Virus record (IMG/VR): IMGVR_UViG_3300036939_000023
Coordinates: 64,001-128,000 of that record
DNA: 64,000 bases
Reading direction: 5' to 3' (one strand)
Source of the DNA: a virus
Part shown: piece by piece, positions 39,786 through 47,217 of the stretch
Numbering within the stretch: the stretch's first letter is position 1
Layout of the letters: each line of letters starts with the position of its first letter
The notes under the pieces: model-generated
Told to the model about the DNA's origin: nothing
The model's database searches: none
Seen by the model: the letters and a program-made list of their open reading frames with translations, nothing else
Translations under genes and position numbers: made by a program

Positions 39786-40058
39786 TCATTCTTTAATTCC
39801 ACTATTATGCTTTTCAAAATAAACAAGAACTCTTTTACTATCATTATCCTGAATACAACATTCTCTACCATCTAAGTGACCATTAAACATATTCCATCCA
39901 CCTCTTCTAACAAATTTACTTGTTACTTTTAACGTAGCAGTAGGAAACGTTGAATAAACAGGTAAACTGTCTCCATCAACTGTATCTATTATTACTTTGA
40001 AAGTTCCTAAAGTAATTGGAACATCAGCAGATACTACACAGGAATATTTAGGTTTCAT
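39786..40058 (-). CDS. small beta-rich protein, 90 aa
   Basis: YSCVVSADVPITLGTFKVII and RRGGWNMFNGHLDGRECCIQ with a Cys-Cys pair. AGGAGTAATTAAAATG leader. Unknown. Confidence 0.65.
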   Translation of the reverse strand: MKPKYSCVVSADVPITLGTFKVIIDTVDGDSLPVYSTFPTATLKVTSKFVRRGGWNMFNGHLDGRECCIQDNDSKRVLVYFEKHNSGIKE

Positions 40059-40146
40059 TTTAATTACTCCTTAAAAGTTCAGTACCATAATCCAACAAAT
40101 CTCATCTAATCAATACTCTTGTTTATAACTAATAGGTAGACATAAT

Positions 40147-40341
40147 TTACTGGTTCCTAATCTCTAATTTGTAAACACCTTGATCTAGATTTCTTAAAAT
40201 CCTAAGTAAATCCTGTTCAGTAAGTTCATTAGACCATTCATCGAATACTCTATTAGTAGCAGTAATAGTAAGATCACAAACATCACATTGTACATCATCT
40301 ATTACCTTAGATAATCTTATCTCTATCCAATCTTTTTTCAT
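40147..40341 (-). CDS. small protein with Cys motif, 64 aa
   Basis: MKKDWIEIRLSKVIDDVQCD then VCDLTITATNRVFDEWSNEL; helical end LLRILRNLDQGVYKLEI. AGGAGTTAATAATG leader. The C-terminal half resembles the acidic 70-aa protein at 38.6 kb (both end in Y/G-V-Y-K-L-E-I or F-Y-R-L-E-I), so these are probable paralogues. Confidence 0.65.
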   Translation of the reverse strand: MKKDWIEIRLSKVIDDVQCDVCDLTITATNRVFDEWSNELTEQDLLRILRNLDQGVYKLEIRNQ

Positions 40342-40343
40342 TA

Positions 40344-40532
40344 TTAACTCCTATTACCTAGTAAAACTTCGGTGCCTAATAACCAATACTTTTCTTGTAA
40401 GTCAAATTCTTTTCCATATTCAACAGGTAAACTTAATGGAATATCTAACATTAAATTACCTATTGTTACTGTCATGTACTTGAACTTCAACTTACTGCTT
40501 AATTTCTTGTATTTCTCATGAAATTTAATCAT
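40344..40532 (-). CDS. small protein, 62 aa, unknown
   Basis: A basic helix start (MIKFHEKYKKLSSKLKFKYM) then VTIGNLMLDIPLSLPVEYGK. Abuts its neighbours. Unknown. Confidence 0.6.
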   Translation of the reverse strand: MIKFHEKYKKLSSKLKFKYMTVTIGNLMLDIPLSLPVEYGKEFDLQEKYWLLGTEVLLGNRS

Positions 40533-40741
40533 TAGTCAGTTACTAGATAAAGATCAATCCAACCTATTGCATCTAATGGTTTATCTATTTCTTTTAGTTT
40601 TACTGATACTCCACTAGCACAAAAATCTCCAATAATAACTTGTTCTACAGTTACCCAATAAGGTTTATTATTTTTATTAGGATAGGTAGTATGTACTTTC
40701 TGGCCTGGTTTAAGTAGTTTAATTCTGTCTAACTTATTCAT
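40532..40741 (-). CDS. small beta-barrel-like protein, 69 aa
   Basis: LDRIKLLKPGQKVHTTYPNK then YWVTVEQVIIGDFCASGVSV: SH3-like strands. Overlaps the next gene's end by 8 nt. Unknown. Confidence 0.6.
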   Translation of the reverse strand: MNKLDRIKLLKPGQKVHTTYPNKNNKPYWVTVEQVIIGDFCASGVSVKLKEIDKPLDAIGWIDLYLVTD

Positions 40742-40904
40742 CTAATTTAACTCCATTAGCTTCAAGTAAATCAACTATTTTAAATGCAATACTAGTACAC
40801 CAAGCTCTAGTAGCATATCTAGTACACCATTGAAAGTTAGTCTGAATAATATCTCTAATTTCTAGAACTAACTTATCTTTCTTAGTAGTTGCTTTAGTTT
40901 CCAT
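40734..40904 (-). CDS. small helical protein, 56 aa
   Basis: Start ATG 40904 (METKATTKKDKLVLEIRDII); the upstream option is a TTG. QWCTRYATRAWCTSIAFKIV has two Cys-Thr pairs. Unknown. Confidence 0.6.
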   Translation of the reverse strand: METKATTKKDKLVLEIRDIIQTNFQWCTRYATRAWCTSIAFKIVDLLEANGVKLDE

Positions 40905-41107
40905 TATTGTTCTAACCAATATACATCTGAGTTGATTTGTTTACCAGTAATTAAATCAAATTTAAATGTTCTAGATACATCTAGAAACAACTTAAGTTCA
41001 ATTATATTCGTTACTTTGTCTACTACGGCTTTATGAGTTAACTTAGTATTTTTACTACTAAGTGTACAAACTGTAACCGTATCTCCTACTTTTAAATTAG
41101 TAAACAT
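40904..41107 (-). CDS. small beta-barrel-like protein, 67 aa
   Basis: MFTNLKVGDTVTVCTLSSKN then HKAVVDKVTNIIELKLFLDV. KVGDTV is a typical SH3-like start. One-base overlap with the next. Unknown. Confidence 0.6.
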   Translation of the reverse strand: MFTNLKVGDTVTVCTLSSKNTKLTHKAVVDKVTNIIELKLFLDVSRTFKFDLITGKQINSDVYWLEQ

Positions 41108-41110
41108 TGC

Positions 41111-41206
41111 CTAATTCCAATACTTAGCTACTAGTAATCCAATTACACAACCTAATGCAACAGCTATGCTTTCAACTACTCCAGGTTTACTAAGTGTTTC
41201 TAACAT
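41111..41206 (-). CDS. membrane miniprotein, 31 aa
   Basis: MLETLSKPGVVESIAVALGC then VIGLLVAKYWN: one membrane span. Resembles the 28-aa protein at 39.1 kb, especially the G-C-V-x-G core. Confidence 0.5.
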   Translation of the reverse strand: MLETLSKPGVVESIAVALGCVIGLLVAKYWN

Positions 41207-41386
41207 TTATACCTCAACTAATTTATCTTTTCTAACACTACGGTAAATATTGTTAGCATCTTTAGTAATGCAAATGCTGTCTTTTTCAGCTTCAATAGTT
41301 ACTAAATACTCACCTTCTGTAGTAACTAATTTGTACTGTTTCATCACAAATAAAATAAAGTGCTTAATTCTTCTAACTTTGAACAT
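41207..41386 (-). CDS. small protein, 59 aa
   Basis: The frame runs from ATG 41386 (MFKVRRIKHFILFV) or from ATG 41344 (MKQYKLVTTEGEYLVTIEAE), the latter giving 45 aa. Its TAATG overlap with the 99-aa gene favours the longer form. KQYKLVTTEGEYL...RSVRKDKLVEV is a small beta fold. Unknown. Confidence 0.55.
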   Translation of the reverse strand: MFKVRRIKHFILFVMKQYKLVTTEGEYLVTIEAEKDSICITKDANNIYRSVRKDKLVEV

Positions 41387-41685
41387 TATTCTAAGTCCGC
41401 TAACTGTTTTTGTAGTTCTGATATTTGAGCTTTAATTTTATTCTTAGTACCAATTACACCATTACCCCCATGATGATGTTTTTTTAATCTCTTTTTTAAA
41501 TGTAGTAACTTATCTAGTAAATTACAGTATTCTTGATAAGTAAGTGTAAAGCTATATTCAGCTAATATAGTTACTTTACTAGTATTAGGATCTACTGTAA
41601 TTTTTAAGTTTTTATGTTCAAATACGGTTTCTGTTTGAAATCTGTTAGGTAAATTATAATGTTGTTTGAATGGTTCTAAGTTCAT
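41386..41685 (-). CDS. hypothetical protein, 99 aa
   Basis: Start ATG 41685 (MNLEPFKQHYNLPNRFQTET) with GGGTAAGGGT before it. Strands NLKITVDPNTSKVTILAEYS and a C-terminal basic helix (LKKRLKKHHHGGNGVIGTKN) with a His cluster that could bind metal. Unknown. Confidence 0.6.
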   Translation of the reverse strand: MNLEPFKQHYNLPNRFQTETVFEHKNLKITVDPNTSKVTILAEYSFTLTYQEYCNLLDKLLHLKKRLKKHHHGGNGVIGTKNKIKAQISELQKQLADLE

Positions 41686-41810
41686 ACCCTTACCCAATTT
41701 AAAGTAAATACTTGTTCTTGATTTAATTGTGATAGTTCTTGTAACAGTTCATCTAAACTATAAAGAACTTTGTCACTTAAGCTACCATTGATGATTAGTT
41801 TGTATTTCAT
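41682..41810 (-). CDS. small protein, 42 aa
   Basis: MKYKLIINGSLSDKVLYSLD then LQELSQLNQEQVFTLNWVRV. Stop overlaps the next ATG by ATGA, so it is translationally coupled. Unknown. Confidence 0.55.
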   Translation of the reverse strand: MKYKLIINGSLSDKVLYSLDELLQELSQLNQEQVFTLNWVRV

Positions 41811-41811
41811 G

Positions 41812-41849
41812 ATAAAAGAAAGGTACCACCTGATTTACAAATGGTACCT
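41812..41849 (-). terminator. intrinsic terminator
   Basis: Minus-strand AGGTACCA / TGGTACCT with a 13-nt loop followed by TTCTTTTATC. The U-tract lies right before the 42-aa ORF, so it ends transcription from the 130-aa gene. Confidence 0.7.
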
Positions 41850-41859
41850 AATGAGTTTG

Positions 41860-42252
41860 TTAGTTAAAATCTTTGCTGTACTCTTTCTTGAAATCAAAGT
41901 AGTTGACTACTGTAGAATGATTATCTTTCGGTAGTAACTTCTTTAATAGCTTATGACGCATTTGTTGCGATGATGTAAGAAGTAGTAAATCCCCTACTGA
42001 CAATTCAGTTACAGCTCTGTATTGATAAGCAGTAGGATTAGCTGACAACTCAATAGGAAATAAAGAAATCCTCCATGTATCATCATTGCTTCTAATTAAA
42101 TATAAAAACAGTTTGTCGTTTTTACATTTCTGCCAATATGTTTCATTAGTAGATAATTTAGCTAAAGCTTCCTTAAGTAAAAAATCTACTAAAAGTAAAT
42201 GTTCTTTACTTTGATTATTTAAATCATCCAAATTGATTGATATATCGTACAT
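41860..42252 (-). CDS. hypothetical protein, 130 aa
   Basis: MYDISINLDDLNNQSKEHLL, helices with Cys/Lys (KCKNDKLFLYLIRSNDDTWR) and a beta part. AAGGAGCTTATCATG ribosome-binding site. Followed by the terminator. Unknown. Confidence 0.65.
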   Translation of the reverse strand: MYDISINLDDLNNQSKEHLLLVDFLLKEALAKLSTNETYWQKCKNDKLFLYLIRSNDDTWRISLFPIELSANPTAYQYRAVTELSVGDLLLLTSSQQMRHKLLKKLLPKDNHSTVVNYFDFKKEYSKDFN

Positions 42253-42287
42253 GATAAGCTCCTTACAAACTGCTGATTAGGTTTGAG

Positions 42288-42440
42288 TTAATTGAGTGTG
42301 TTCTTTTGGTAAATGCCCAATTGAACTTCATACCAATGCTTAGTTACAGGATCAGCTTTGGTATATCTATCACTAGCCAAGAATTGCTTAAGACGTTCTG
42401 GACTAGCTTTAATTATGTCTACTGGAATATGCACATCCAT
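42288..42440 (-). CDS. small protein, 50 aa, unknown
   Basis: MDVHIPVDIIKASPERLKQF then FLASDRYTKADPVTKHWYEV. Ribosome-binding site AAGGAGAACAACAATG is strong, so expression is likely. Unknown. Confidence 0.7.
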   Translation of the reverse strand: MDVHIPVDIIKASPERLKQFLASDRYTKADPVTKHWYEVQLGIYQKNTLN

Positions 42441-42518
42441 TGTTGTTCTCCTTAATTATTTGTACTGTATTTAACCCTATTTTAATTAGGTAACTCAACA
42501 GTACAGTAGTTAAAGAAA

Positions 42519-42722
42519 CTATCTTCTATATTCTCCTTCACTAGCTATACGTATTTCTATGCACATTGGACATTCACTTAGTCCAGTTAGTTCGTTAACT
42601 ATTAAATCTTCTAATCTACTTATTGGACTACAACAGTAGGGACAATCTAAATTAGTAAATAACTTACTTGTTCTTGTTTCAGCTTCAGTTGGTGAATAGC
42701 TTTGATTGGTTTGAATTTCCAT
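42519..42722 (-). CDS. zinc-ribbon protein, 67 aa
   Basis: Start ATG 42722 (MEIQTNQSYSPTEAETRTSK). LDCPYCCSPISRL and LSECPMCIEIRIASEGEYRR give two CxxC knuckles, a zinc ribbon. GGAGATTTGATC leader. Possibly a small regulator or cofactor for a larger protein. Confidence 0.7.
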   Translation of the reverse strand: MEIQTNQSYSPTEAETRTSKLFTNLDCPYCCSPISRLEDLIVNELTGLSECPMCIEIRIASEGEYRR

Positions 42723-42758
42723 GATGATCAAATCTCCTGAGTATAAAGAACTTGCTTA

Positions 42759-43058
42759 TTAGATAGTTTCTACACTATCTTCAATAGCTTCAATAACTAA
42801 GTAATCATTAATTAGATCCTTAGTACTTAAATATAATTGTTGTTGAGTTAATTTATCTTTAGTAACCCAACACTTACTAATAACTACTTCTACTAATTGC
42901 TCTATATCTAGTTCTTTGTTTCTACTAATAAAGTTCTGTATTTTATCTAAATTTTCATCTAACTTATTCTCCTCTCTTACTAATTGTTTTAGTAATTTAG
43001 CTTCTAGATCTTTATACTTGCTAATATCTTTTCTGTAGTCTGTTGCATACTTGATCAT
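42759..43058 (-). CDS. coiled-coil protein, 99 aa
   Basis: Helical and strongly charged (LEAKLLKQLVREENKLDENL; TKDLINDYLVIEAIEDSVET). Starts just after the terminator at 43.1 kb. Unknown. Confidence 0.65.
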   Translation of the reverse strand: MIKYATDYRKDISKYKDLEAKLLKQLVREENKLDENLDKIQNFISRNKELDIEQLVEVVISKCWVTKDKLTQQQLYLSTKDLINDYLVIEAIEDSVETI

Positions 43059-43111
43059 AACAATTACCCATAATATTTACTTCCATACTAAGGTTCTAAG
43101 CTCACACAGTC

Positions 43112-43150
43112 AACAAAAAACTACTGAACAACACTTAGGTCATTCAGTAG
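43112..43150 (-). terminator. intrinsic terminator
   Basis: Minus-strand CTACTGAA / TTCAGTAG with a 14-nt loop, then TTTTTTG. Confidence 0.75.
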
Positions 43151-43172
43151 CTATTGTCTCTTTAAATCGATT

Positions 43173-43478
43173 CTAGGTACCAGTAGCTTCTGTATCGTAT
43201 TCTGGATTTATATTTAATGAAATTGTTTCTTCTTTAATTAACTTTTCTCCATCTTTTATTGATACTTTAATCGTATGCTTATCATAAGTAGCCACTACTT
43301 CATAAGTCTTACTAGTTAACTCAAATGGGTTATCTTCAGTAGCTACATTAACAGTTAATGAATAACTAACTACTAATGAAGTTTGTTGTAACTTAGCTTC
43401 CTTAGGTAATTGCTTCTTAACTAAATACTCTACTTGCTCTAATAATGTTAGGTTACTGAAATTCTTATTACGTGGCAT
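43173..43478 (-). CDS. small beta-rich protein, 101 aa
   Basis: A basic helix start (FSNLTLLEQVEYLVKKQLPK) then strands SLVVSYSLTVNVATEDNPFE and KTYEVVATYDKHTIKVSIKD. AAGGAGATTTAATATG ribosome-binding site. Unknown. Confidence 0.65.
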   Translation of the reverse strand: MPRNKNFSNLTLLEQVEYLVKKQLPKEAKLQQTSLVVSYSLTVNVATEDNPFELTSKTYEVVATYDKHTIKVSIKDGEKLIKEETISLNINPEYDTEATGT

Positions 43479-43493
43479 ATTAAATCTCCTTAA

Positions 43494-43721
43494 TTAAACA
43501 GTTGTTAGGTACTTTTCAATTTGATTCTTACATTCTTCTACTTTCTGCCAATGACCTAAGTCTAGGACTATTGAACTTGCATTCTTATCAGATACAGAAT
43601 CTATTAAGACTTCTCTAATGTAGTCACATTTAGTTCTCAATGATTGTTTTTGATTTAATGTAAGCTTAGGAGTAACAAAAATAACTCCATACTCAGTAGT
43701 TTTTAAAATGTAGTTACGCAT
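43494..43721 (-). CDS. small protein, 75 aa, unknown
   Basis: MRNYILKTTEYGVIFVTPKL then LRTKCDYIREVLIDSVSDKN: strand and helix. TTAGGAGATTTAAATG leader. Unknown. Confidence 0.65.
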   Translation of the reverse strand: MRNYILKTTEYGVIFVTPKLTLNQKQSLRTKCDYIREVLIDSVSDKNASSIVLDLGHWQKVEECKNQIEKYLTTV

Positions 43722-43848
43722 TTAAATCTCCTAATTTAACTACAACATACTGCTGCTTACTAACACAATAAACAACAGTATGCACGATCTTAGTTTTTAC
43801 ACTAATATTTTTAGCAACTACTAATGCATCTTTGAAAGTTGAGTACAA
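43714..43848 (-). CDS. possible 44-aa protein, TTG start, in frame after UvdE
   Basis: Immediately after the uvdE TAA the same frame reads TTG then YSTFKDALVVAKNISVKTKI and ends at a TAA that overlaps the next ATG. There is no ribosome-binding site of its own. It could be translated by reinitiation, by stop readthrough, or not at all. Confidence 0.35.
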   Translation of the reverse strand: MYSTFKDALVVAKNISVKTKIVHTVVYCVSKQQYVVVKLGDLNA

Positions 43849-44724
43849 TTACATTAATCCTTGTAACTGCTTAAGAGCTAAGTTTTTACTACGAGCTTCT
43901 ACTTCAACATAAGGTACTTCATTTAAGAAATCAGGGAATAAATTAATGTAATCACTGTGTCTTCTGTCATGCAACCCCGTAGTTCCATTACTAATATGTG
44001 TTGTAACTAAACTACTATCTTCCCAAGTATTTACAGCTTTCTCATAAGCAACTTCCATATAACCATTGCTATAATTGCTTAATTTGTTCATGCATAAGTG
44101 ATGGTGAAAATCAAATAATACAGGAACTCCAGTAGCTTCATATACTTGAATCAAATGTTCTACTGAGTAACTATTTTCATCATTCTCAAATGTAAGTCTG
44201 TTCTTAATGTTAGTTGGTAAGTTGTTAACTACTTTAATAAGTTGTTGTATTCTATTACCTTTGCCGCCATGAATGTTTATCAAGTTATATCGTGTTTGAG
44301 ATAACTTCATGTAATCAAAAGTTAATGCATGATAATGTAAATTCTGAATACTATTATTAACAGTTTCTACAGTGTCACTACTAAGTACATTAAATTGGTC
44401 GGGATGAACTGTAATTCTTACTTTATATTTCTTAGCTAACTTACCTACAGTTTCTAACTCATCTTTAAATTCATGAAATAAACTAACACCTATTTCATCT
44501 ACTCCTAACATTGGAAACAAATTACTAGTTACTCGATACATTCCAATACTACTATTTTTGCAGTATTGTATTGCAGCTTTAAATGTTTCTATGTTGTTAC
44601 TGTAAATCCTCTCTAATGACTTTTCTTTATCATTGTAACTAAGACTGTCGTAACGTTTTTTAGTGATTGTGTTGTACTTGATAGTGCCTTCTGCATCTAA
44701 ACAACAAAGACCTAAAGTTACCAT
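43849..44724 (-). CDS. uvdE: UV damage endonuclease UvdE
   Basis: 291 aa, the usual length. A TIM-barrel nuclease that nicks DNA 5' of pyrimidine dimers and other lesions. LGLCCLDAEGTIKYNTITKK starts it; MYRVTSNLFPMLG near 61; metal-binding ITVHPDQFNVLS near 105; INIHGGKGNR near 150; LTFENDENSYSVEHL near 175; VLFDFHHHLC near 198; HISNGTTGLHDRRHSDYI near 245; VEVEARSKNLAL near 275. Phage-encoded DNA repair suits a host exposed to sunlight. Good ribosome-binding site AGGAGTAGTTATG. Confidence 0.93.
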   Translation of the reverse strand: MVTLGLCCLDAEGTIKYNTITKKRYDSLSYNDKEKSLERIYSNNIETFKAAIQYCKNSSIGMYRVTSNLFPMLGVDEIGVSLFHEFKDELETVGKLAKKYKVRITVHPDQFNVLSSDTVETVNNSIQNLHYHALTFDYMKLSQTRYNLINIHGGKGNRIQQLIKVVNNLPTNIKNRLTFENDENSYSVEHLIQVYEATGVPVLFDFHHHLCMNKLSNYSNGYMEVAYEKAVNTWEDSSLVTTHISNGTTGLHDRRHSDYINLFPDFLNEVPYVEVEARSKNLALKQLQGLM

Positions 44725-44744
44725 AACTACTCCTAATTTAGAAA

Positions 44745-44817
44745 TAGCTCGTATTGGAATTGAACCAATATCTTCTTAGTTATGAGCTAAGTGCATTAAC
44801 CATTATGCTAACGAGCT
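44745..44817 (-). tRNA. tRNA with CAU anticodon (Met or lysidine-Ile)
   Basis: Cloverleaf read on the minus strand: acceptor AGCTCGT / ACGAGCT, D-arm GCAT...ATGC, anticodon stem CTTAG / CTAAG with loop CTCATAA (anticodon CAT), T-arm ATTGG TTCAATT CCAAT, discriminator A. No CCA is encoded. It could be tRNA-Met or the tRNA-Ile that is modified to read AUA, which would suit the AT-rich codon use; I cannot decide between them. Confidence 0.9.
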
Positions 44818-44829
44818 GTTGAACTAATA

Positions 44830-44856
44830 ATTATAGCTCAGTATTTTTCTTGACAA
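44830..44856 (-). promoter_or_regulatory. sigma-70-like promoter of the tRNA
   Basis: The minus strand has -35 TTGTCA (44851-44856) and -10 TATAAT (44830-44835, followed by TAT), 15 nt apart, ending 13 nt before the tRNA. It is the best-defined promoter in the window. Confidence 0.6.
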
Positions 44857-44914
44857 ACTTAATACTAAGTTCTACCTTATACCCTAGTGCATCTAGGCTT
44901 TATCTTTAGTCATT

Positions 44915-45103
44915 TTAAATCTCCTGTAATATTGCATTAACAAACAATTTACTACTGTAGCTATTACTTTTCTTGTAGTTTAAGTATTGTTCTGCATCTT
45001 CTTTACTTAATTTTATCTTAGTAGCTTGTTTAACTGACTTCGTAACTTTACTGTCATTGTTATCACAGTAATATTTACCTTCAGCTAATTTAATAATATA
45101 CAT
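44915..45103 (-). CDS. small basic protein, 62 aa
   Basis: MYIIKLAEGKYYCDNNDSKV then QATKIKLSKEDAEQYLNYKK. Strand and helix. Ends about 100 nt before the tRNA. Unknown. Confidence 0.6.
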   Translation of the reverse strand: MYIIKLAEGKYYCDNNDSKVTKSVKQATKIKLSKEDAEQYLNYKKSNSYSSKLFVNAILQEI

Positions 45104-45276
45104 TATTTTTTAATCCAAACTAGTACTGTATTCAAAGGATTATAAGTATAACTAGCTGCTATGTGATAATTACTATTTGGTGGAAAATCATCTTCAGTTG
45201 TCATGTCTTGAATATAATAATTAGAGTATTTAATTTTAATGTATTCTAGTAACTTTGCTTTAGTTTCAAAATGCAT
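45103..45276 (-). CDS. small protein, 57 aa
   Basis: Start ATG 45276 (MHFETKAKLLEYIKIKYSNY), in a TAATG overlap with the 113-aa gene. YNPLNTVLVWIKK end. Unknown. Confidence 0.55.
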   Translation of the reverse strand: MHFETKAKLLEYIKIKYSNYYIQDMTTEDDFPPNSNYHIAASYTYNPLNTVLVWIKK

Positions 45277-45617
45277 TAGTGCCAAAATCCAATTAATGTT
45301 TTAATTAATCTGTAAATTCTACATTCAATATCAAACATACTTTTAGGTTTAATATTGTTCTGTAGTTCTTTAATATCTTCAATTACACCTAAAACAGTAT
45401 TGCAATTTTCTAAATAACCAAAGTATAAGTATTTAACTGTATTTTCTGTGTGATCAATTATACTTAAATGTTGATTTATTACATCGTCAGTTAATGAATT
45501 AAAACAGCTTATGTAATCATTATGTTTGTTTACTTCAAAAATAAATGCTAGTTCAATATAAGTTTCAGTAGATTGTGAAGGAACTACTTTGTAATCTAAC
45601 TTAAGTACTGATGTCAT
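45276..45617 (-). CDS. hypothetical protein, 113 aa
   Basis: A beta-rich start (LKLDYKVVPSQSTETYIELA) and helical end (KSMFDIECRIYRLIKTLIGF). Its start is overlapped by a possible 11-aa leader peptide. Unknown. Confidence 0.6.
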   Translation of the reverse strand: MTSVLKLDYKVVPSQSTETYIELAFIFEVNKHNDYISCFNSLTDDVINQHLSIIDHTENTVKYLYFGYLENCNTVLGVIEDIKELQNNIKPKSMFDIECRIYRLIKTLIGFWH

Positions 45618-45649
45618 GTCTGTGGTACCTGTATGAGCTTTGAAGACAC
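45614..45649 (-). CDS. possible 11-aa leader peptide (GTG start)
   Basis: AAGGAGGTTACT then GTG and MSSKLIQVPQT ending TGA that overlaps ATG 45617. The Shine-Dalgarno is perfect but sits in a hairpin arm (GTAACCTC 45683-45690 / GAGGTTAC 45651-45658), suggesting translational coupling with structural control. Confidence 0.35.
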   Translation of the reverse strand: MSSKLIQVPQT

Positions 45650-45680
45650 AGTAACCTCCTTAATGATGAAATGTACACTA

Positions 45681-45715
45681 AAGAGGTTACGTAGGTTGTA
45701 GAGGATTCTAGAACT
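45681..45715. repeat. direct repeat, copy 1
   Basis: AAGAGGTTACGTAGGTTGTA then GAGGATTCTAGAACT; copy 2 is at 46,013-46,046 with a few changes. Both lie directly 3' of a minus-strand stop codon. Confidence 0.55.
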
Positions 45716-45965
45716 AATTGAAGGTATAAGGTAATCTGGTTATCTGTTGGTAACTGTTATTTAAATTACCTTTAAATTCAATGCCTGTTTGTTTTCCCCA
45801 TCTGTCATCATTGTAAACTTTCACACTAATTTCACTATCCTTAAGATTAGGAAAGTCCTGTTTAGCTATTTGTTTTAACTTGTTAATGTATTCAATTGAA
45901 TGGCAGTAAGTATTTGACTTAATAATGCAATAACCCTCTGGTGTTTGATACTTTTTAATATCCAT
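45714..45965 (-). CDS. small protein, 83 aa, unknown
   Basis: MDIKKYQTPEGYCIIKSNTY then KQDFPNLKDSEISVKVYNDD. Helix and strands. AGGAGCATACATG leader. Unknown. Confidence 0.65.
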   Translation of the reverse strand: MDIKKYQTPEGYCIIKSNTYCHSIEYINKLKQIAKQDFPNLKDSEISVKVYNDDRWGKQTGIEFKGNLNNSYQQITRLPYTFN

Positions 45966-46012
45966 GTATGCTCCTATTAAATAAGCTCAAGCTCACATTC
46001 AATTTTAATCAA

Positions 46013-46046
46013 AAGAGGTTACGTAGATTGTAGACGATTTTAGAGC
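46013..46046. repeat. direct repeat, copy 2
   Basis: AAAGAGGTTACGTAGATTGT then AGACGATTTTAGAG; see copy 1 at 45,681. Its end overlaps the stop of the 88-aa gene. Confidence 0.55.
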
Positions 46047-46306
46047 TGTTCTAGTTCAGTTAATTCTTGTTTAAGTTTATTTAACTCAGCTTCCTTAATA
46101 AGTAATTCTTGCTTAAGCTGTTTAATTCTGTTGTACTTCTTTTTAGATTCAGCTACTTTAGCTAATTCAATTGTTTGCTGAAATTTTTTTAAATACCTTT
46201 CGGCAACTTCAATTGAAATATAAATTTGATAATCATCATCTTCATCTTCTATTGCAATCCATCTGTTCTGGTATAGATTTTGTTCATCTACTACTGAAAA
46301 TTGCAT
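46040..46306 (-). CDS. coiled-coil protein, 88 aa
   Basis: A short beta start MQFSVVDEQNLYQNRWIAIE and then heptads (KKYNRIKQLKQELLIKEAEL). AGGAGATTAAACTCATG leader. Unknown. Confidence 0.65.
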   Translation of the reverse strand: MQFSVVDEQNLYQNRWIAIEDEDDDYQIYISIEVAERYLKKFQQTIELAKVAESKKKYNRIKQLKQELLIKEAELNKLKQELTELEQL

Positions 46307-46386
46307 GAGTTTAATCTCCTATGTTAATAACGAGCTACAAAATAAGCTCAATAGGTAGTTGCACTTAATACAACTAACCTTTCAAC

Positions 46387-46650
46387 TTATAAATGAGTAC
46401 GACTGAACATAATCATTCTAGTTAATTCCCAGTAATCTTCTTTACTTGAAATATCCAAATACTCACTTAATAGTTGGTGTAAATTTTCATCAAATAAATC
46501 TACCACCATATCCCAACTAGATAACTTACACCGTTCTTTAATCAAATACTGAACATAAACACTAGTAGGTGTGAATAAAATAGTATAATCATTTACTTTC
46601 ATTATCTGAGTCAAGTATCTACCAGCTTTATTTATTCTTGGATATTGCAT
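46387..46650 (-). CDS. small protein, 87 aa, unknown
   Basis: MQYPRINKAGRYLTQIMKVN then VQYLIKERCKLSSWDMVVDL. AAGGAGATTTACTAATG leader. Unknown. Confidence 0.65.
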   Translation of the reverse strand: MQYPRINKAGRYLTQIMKVNDYTILFTPTSVYVQYLIKERCKLSSWDMVVDLFDENLHQLLSEYLDISSKEDYWELTRMIMFSRTHL

Positions 46651-46768
46651 TAGTAAATCTCCTTAAACGAAGTAGTGAGTTTACGAATATAAGCTCAAGC
46701 TAGTTCAATAAGCTTTAACTTAAAGAACTAGTTTCAGATTATTTAATTGTTAACTTGCTAGTACACTT

Positions 46769-47137
46769 CTAGCTGTATTTACTAATTAAGTCTCTGATTT
46801 TAGCAGTCTCATTGTACTCAGCATAAGACTGTTTAAGCTCACATTCAATTTTACTCAAGTGGTTAATGTCATCTTCAATTTGTTCTGCTGTGTAATGGTT
46901 ATTTAGCCATAAATATCCTAAACTATCTGGGGATAAAATAGTTTGTTCAAACCACCTCGGAAACTTCACTCGAATACCATACTTAACACCACTTAATTCA
47001 CGTAAATGCACTAACTCATGTTTTAGTAAAGGTAACTGTAAATACACAGTAAAAATATTTGAGTATTTATTAGCTATTACTTCAGCTAATTGCTTAATCA
47101 GTTGTTCTCTTTCATTCTTCAGTGTTTTAGCAGACAT
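46769..47137 (-). CDS. hypothetical protein, 122 aa
   Basis: MSAKTLKNEREQLIKQLAEV and HYTAEQIEDDINHLSKIECE with a central VYLQLPLLKHELVHLRELSG; helical. Contains a 20-nt stretch that recurs in the non-coding gap at 45.99 kb. Unknown. Confidence 0.65.
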   Translation of the reverse strand: MSAKTLKNEREQLIKQLAEVIANKYSNIFTVYLQLPLLKHELVHLRELSGVKYGIRVKFPRWFEQTILSPDSLGYLWLNNHYTAEQIEDDINHLSKIECELKQSYAEYNETAKIRDLISKYS

Positions 47138-47217
47138 TGAATTATCCTCAAATAAACAACAGAGTATTTATTACTCTAGCTAGCTAATCAGTTGTTACTA
47201 AATAGCTAGTACAGTAA

